This document shows positions 5,589 to 8,500 of a stretch of DNA of 8,500 bases, piece after piece. The position numbers and the translations under genes are program-made. Under the pieces are notes generated by a model, which had not been told where the DNA came from, did no database searches, and worked only from the letters and a program-made list of their open reading frames with translations. The stretch is from Solirubrobacterales bacterium. Its GTDB lineage: Bacteria; Actinomycetota; Thermoleophilia; Solirubrobacterales; Solirubrobacteraceae. The stretch spans positions 1 to 8,500 of the forward strand of contig JACRMD010000345.1 of NCBI GenBank assembly GCA_016215085.1, in the 5' to 3' direction. The stretch's first letter is position 1; every line of letters begins with the position of its first letter.

Positions 5589-6812
5589 ATGACCGAGGCG
5601 GCGGGCCACCGAGACGAGCCCGCCGCCTCGGCGTCGGGTGCGGGCAACCTGGTCGAGCGACTGCGGGACGTGCACCTGCGCATGGTCGACGCCGTCCTCG
5701 GCGGCGACGGCCTCGCGCGGGTGGCGGCGCTGGCGGCGGATGCCGCCGGCGCCCCCGTGGCGATCGTCGTGCCGCGGCTCGACGTGGCGACGGCGGCGGG
5801 CAGCGTCGACGAGCCCTCCCTGGAGGCGGTCCGGCGCTACGTCGCCGACCGCATCCGCGACCGGCCGTCCCAGGTCCCCGACGGGCTGGCGGCCGAGGTG
5901 CCGATCCAGTCCGGCGACGAGGTCGTGGGCGCGGTCGTCATGCTGCACGGTCGGGCGGGCGGGGATCCCAGTCCCGAGGCGGCGGAGTTCCTGCACCTGG
6001 CCTCCGTCGCGTGCATGACCGAGATCGCCGTCGAGGAGGCGCGCGAGGAGGTCGAGCACAACCTGCGCGGGTCGCTGCTGGAGGACCTGCGGACGCGGCC
6101 GGACCTCGACCCGCGCGACGTGGTGCGCCGCGCGGCGCGGCTGGGCTGCGACCTGGCCCGCGGGGCGGTGGTGCTCTGCGCCGAGCTGACGACCGACCGG
6201 CCGCGCCACGTGGTGGCGACGATCGCCGGCGACGAGCCGGGCGCGCTGGCCGAGCCGATCGACGGCCGCGTCTACGCGCTGCTGCCGGCGGTGGGCGGCG
6301 ACGACGCGCCGGAGGCGACGCTCGAGCGCGCGCGGTCGCTGGCCACGCGGCTGCGCCGGCACGGCACCGTCGGGGTGTCGAGCTTCTACGCGGACCCGGC
6401 GGAGCTCGCGCGGGCGATCCAGGAGGCCGAGCTCGTGCTCGACGTCCTGCGCCAGTCCGACGGGGCGATCACCGAGGACATCGGGACGGGCACCTACCGC
6501 CTGCTGTTCCGCGTGCTGGCCTCGCACCCCGAGGAGGTCCGCTCGTTCTACGAGGACACCGTGGCGGCGCTCGTCCGCTACGACGACCAGTACCGCACCG
6601 ACCTGGTCGGGACCCTCGAGGCCTACCTCGGCCACAACTGCAACATGAACGCGACCGCGGCGGCGATCTACGCCCACCGCCACACGGTCGCCTACCGGCT
6701 GGAGCGGGTCAAGGAGCTCACCGGGCTGGACCCGATGCTCTCCGAGGACCGCGAGCGGCTGGGGCTCGGGCTGAAGGCCTACCGGATCATCGCGCCGCGG
6801 CTGCCGCGCTAG
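5589..6812 (+). CDS. PucR/CdaR-family transcriptional regulator with N-terminal sensor domain
   Basis: DNA-binding regulator of 407 residues. The C-terminal end (about 338-400), with ATAAAIYAHRHTVAYRL and a following ELTGLDP, is the helix-turn-helix typical of PucR/CdaR proteins (PF13556-like). The middle (about 155-290) has the LLEDL-start and GVSSFYADPAELARAIQEA pattern of the CdaR GGDEF-like domain, which is not a diguanylate cyclase. Residues about 20-145 resemble a small GAF-like sensor, followed by a charged helix near 147-165; this GAF call is the weakest part. The gene follows the PII gene by 13 nt; its ribosome binding site GGGAGG (5575-5580) overlaps the preceding stop by one base, and an ATG follows 8 nt later, so co-transcription with amt-PII is likely. 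Family members often respond to small metabolites such as purine catabolites. A role in ammonium or glutamine control here is inferred from context. The stop shares CTAG with the convergent phosphoesterase gene. Confidence 0.9.
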   Translation: MTEAAGHRDEPAASASGAGNLVERLRDVHLRMVDAVLGGDGLARVAALAADAAGAPVAIVVPRLDVATAAGSVDEPSLEAVRRYVADRIRDRPSQVPDGLAAEVPIQSGDEVVGAVVMLHGRAGGDPSPEAAEFLHLASVACMTEIAVEEAREEVEHNLRGSLLEDLRTRPDLDPRDVVRRAARLGCDLARGAVVLCAELTTDRPRHVVATIAGDEPGALAEPIDGRVYALLPAVGGDDAPEATLERARSLATRLRRHGTVGVSSFYADPAELARAIQEAELVLDVLRQSDGAITEDIGTGTYRLLFRVLASHPEEVRSFYEDTVAALVRYDDQYRTDLVGTLEAYLGHNCNMNATAAAIYAHRHTVAYRLERVKELTGLDPMLSEDRERLGLGLKAYRIIAPRLPR

Positions 6813-8500
6813 CCGTCCTCGTCCGCCTCGTCCTTGCCCGACGCGTTCGGGCCGGGCGGCGGCGGCGCGGCGTGCCAGCCGTGGACCGACTTCCACAGCA
6901 GGGCGTCGAGCCGGCGCTGCGGCGCGCGGTCCAGGCCGTGGGGCAGCCGGGCCGACGCCCGCGCGCCGGGGCCGGTCGACGGGTTGGTCTCGAGCAGGTC
7001 GACCCTGCTCGGGACGTAGTCGTAGGGGTCGAGGTTCTGCGGCTGCGCCTGGAAGGCGTCGTACATCGGCACGCCGTTGGCGTCGTGCAGGCCGAGCGGG
7101 CGCATCCCCATGATGAGCTCCATCGACCGCAGGACCGACAGGAAGTCGTAGCGGGTGTGCACGACCGCGCCCGGCCTGGCGTAGGGCGAGATCACGGCGG
7201 CGGGGATGCGGTGGGCGTCGACGTGGTCGGCGCCGTCCTGGGAGTCGTCCTCGACGACGAAGATCGCGGTCTGCGGCCAGATCGGCGAGTGCGAGATGAG
7301 GTCGACGATGCGTCCAAGCGCCTCGTCGTTGTCGGCCACCATCGCGCGCGGCGTGTAGGCGCCGGCGGAGAGCACGCGCGTGTGGTCGTTGCTGAGCACC
7401 ATGTAGTTGAACGTGGGCACGGTGCCGGTGGCCAGCTGTGCGGTGAAGCGCTGCTGGAAGCAGGTGAAGCGCGACCGCGACGCCGGCGGCGCGCCGGCGG
7501 GCGGGGCGGTGTCGAAGACCGTCTGGCCGGTGATCGCGTCCTTGCCGACCGAGCCGTCGTTGGGGTAGCAGTTCGACGGCCCGCCGATGCCGATGTCGGA
7601 GTTGGCGAACTTGGCGTTGACCGCGGCGCTCTCCTGCGGGGTGCGGTCGCGGTCCGGGAGCGGGATGTTGCCGGCGATCGCCTCGCCGTAGTTGAAGTAG
7701 GAGATGCCCTGGCGCGCCGCCTGGTCGATCAGGAAGCCGTTGGCCGGGAACGCGACGGCGTAGACCGGGAAGTCGTAGGGCCGGCCGCGGGCGGCGTAGT
7801 TCTGCCACCAGTTCTTGTTGACGTAGTCGGGGACCGACCCGGCGCTCGTCCAGAAGTGGCCGTCGATGGACGCCTCCGAGTTGGCGAAGACGTGGTCCAG
7901 CAGCGGGAAGCGCCGGACGAGCGCGTGCAGGTTGGGGGTCCCGTCGCCCCCGAAGAGCGCCAGCTTCGGGTCGCCGTCGCCGCGCGGGTCGTCTCCCAGC
8001 ACCTGGTCGTAGGTGCGGTTCTCGCGCACGATGAAGAAGACGTGGCGGATCGGGCCGTCGGGGCGCAGCGGCGTGTCGGCCGGCGCCTCGCGCGCGTTGA
8101 CCGGGCGGACCGCGCCGTCGGCGCGGGCGGTCATGGCCGCGACCTCGGCGTCGGTCGGCAGCGTCCCGATCCCGGCCGAGCCCTTGACCAGCAGCGGCAG
8201 GTACTGCGTCGAGCCGATCGCGTCGTCGGAGTCGGTGGGTTGGTCGGGCTGCGGGCCCTTCGGGTTGGGCCCGGTCCCGACGCCCTTGGCCGAGACGTAG
8301 AGCAGCCGGCCGGACGGGGTCGCGGCGACGGCCATCGGCTGCGAGGCGGTCGGGATCGCGCCGACGCGGCTGAAGGGCGGACCGCCGGGAGCCGCCGGCG
8401 CGCCCGGCGGGCAGGCGGCGATCCGCGGCAGCGCCCGCCGCGCCCGCGACGCCGACGCCCGGTAGGCGCGGTCGGCGGCCGCCCGCCGGCGCCGGGCCCG
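6809..8500 (-). CDS. YncE-like beta-propeller / alkaline-phosphatase-superfamily phosphoesterase (5' end cut by window edge)
   Basis: Putative extracytoplasmic phosphoesterase of the PF04185 group (phospholipase C / acid phosphatase AcpA relatives), preceded by the last blade of a YncE-like propeller. The frame stays open from 8335 to 8500, so the ATG at 8335-8333 is not the true start; it lies inside the propeller motif that ends GRLLYVSAKG, followed by a GPNP turn. Phosphoesterase landmarks follow: FFIVRENRTYDQ near the start of the catalytic domain (a metal/substrate-binding ENR-x-aromatic-D motif), DGHFWTSAGSVPDYV, SNDHTR, and EDDSQDGADHVDAHR, which supplies the second set of metal ligands. 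The C-terminus ends in a Pro-rich then acidic tail. The visible upstream segment (8341-8500) is rich in Ala, Arg and Pro and less propeller-like, though its third positions remain G/C as in coding sequence. The substrate is unknown. Any signal peptide would lie outside the window. The stop overlaps the PucR-type gene by 4 bp. Confidence 0.88.
   Translation of the reverse strand, partial: RARRRRAAADRAYRASASRARRALPRIAACPPGAPAAPGGPPFSRVGAIPTASQPMAVAATPSGRLLYVSAKGVGTGPNPKGPQPDQPTDSDDAIGSTQYLPLLVKGSAGIGTLPTDAEVAAMTARADGAVRPVNAREAPADTPLRPDGPIRHVFFIVRENRTYDQVLGDDPRGDGDPKLALFGGDGTPNLHALVRRFPLLDHVFANSEASIDGHFWTSAGSVPDYVNKNWWQNYAARGRPYDFPVYAVAFPANGFLIDQAARQGISYFNYGEAIAGNIPLPDRDRTPQESAAVNAKFANSDIGIGGPSNCYPNDGSVGKDAITGQTVFDTAPPAGAPPASRSRFTCFQQRFTAQLATGTVPTFNYMVLSNDHTRVLSAGAYTPRAMVADNDEALGRIVDLISHSPIWPQTAIFVVEDDSQDGADHVDAHRIPAAVISPYARPGAVVHTRYDFLSVLRSMELIMGMRPLGLHDANGVPMYDAFQAQPQNLDPYDYVPSRVDLLETNPSTGPGARASARLPHGLDRAPQRRLDALLWKSVHGWHAAPPPPGPNASGKDEADEDG

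Noticed and set aside
6798..6815. Short inverted repeat (CGGCT / AGCCG) around the convergent CTAG, as a bidirectional terminator
   Set aside because: Only 5 bp of stem with an 8-nt loop and no T-run; expected by chance in such GC-rich sequence.
5433..7808. Long minus-strand open frame spanning the PII, PucR-type and phosphoesterase genes
   Set aside because: It is out of frame with the phosphoesterase and antisense to two convincing genes, and its sequence is compositionally biased with no motif.

Overview
The window is very GC-rich, with almost every third codon position G or C. Genes are tightly packed, with overlapping ends and good AGGAGG-type ribosome binding sites. Together with a PucR-type regulator and an orphan STAS protein, this points to a high-GC actinobacterium. 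The pairing of a type III glutamine synthetase with Amt/PII would fit a deep lineage such as Thermoleophilia (Solirubrobacterales), but that placement is inference, since no marker gene is present. No rRNA, tRNA, CRISPR array, insertion sequence or phage gene was seen. Gene density and codon use look chromosomal and uniform.

Layout. (1) Positions 2-889 (+) hold most of a patatin-like phospholipase, cut by the left window edge. (2) Positions 879-1202 (-) hold a small STAS-domain protein (anti-sigma factor antagonist type) whose 3' end overlaps the patatin gene by 11 bp. (3) Positions 1203-1311 are non-coding and contain an 11-bp perfect hairpin just after the next gene. (4) Positions 1312-3468 (-) encode a type III glutamine synthetase. 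(5) Positions 3469-3719 are a 251-bp divergent intergenic region with an 18-bp perfect dyad and a 10-bp-period CAAAC direct repeat. (6) Positions 3720-6812 (+) form a three-gene unit: ammonium transporter, PII signalling protein (4-bp overlap), and a PucR/CdaR-type regulator (13-nt gap). (7) Positions 6809-8500 (-) hold a beta-propeller/alkaline-phosphatase-superfamily phosphoesterase, cut by the right edge and convergent with the regulator through a shared CTAG.

The core is an ammonium uptake and assimilation locus. Amt brings ammonium in, PII would gate Amt and report nitrogen/energy status, and GSIII on the opposite strand fixes the ammonium into glutamine. The PucR-type protein is the only DNA-binding regulator in the window and is therefore the obvious candidate to control the divergent region. 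Two points stand out. The PII T-loop aligns residue for residue with E. coli GlnB but has Leu instead of Tyr at position 51, the usual uridylylation/adenylylation site. And a PucR-family protein occupies the place where other actinobacteria use GlnR or AmtR elsewhere in the genome. Neither amounts to a wholly new system; they suggest a variant wiring of nitrogen control. The flanking patatin, STAS and phosphoesterase genes show no clear functional link to it.
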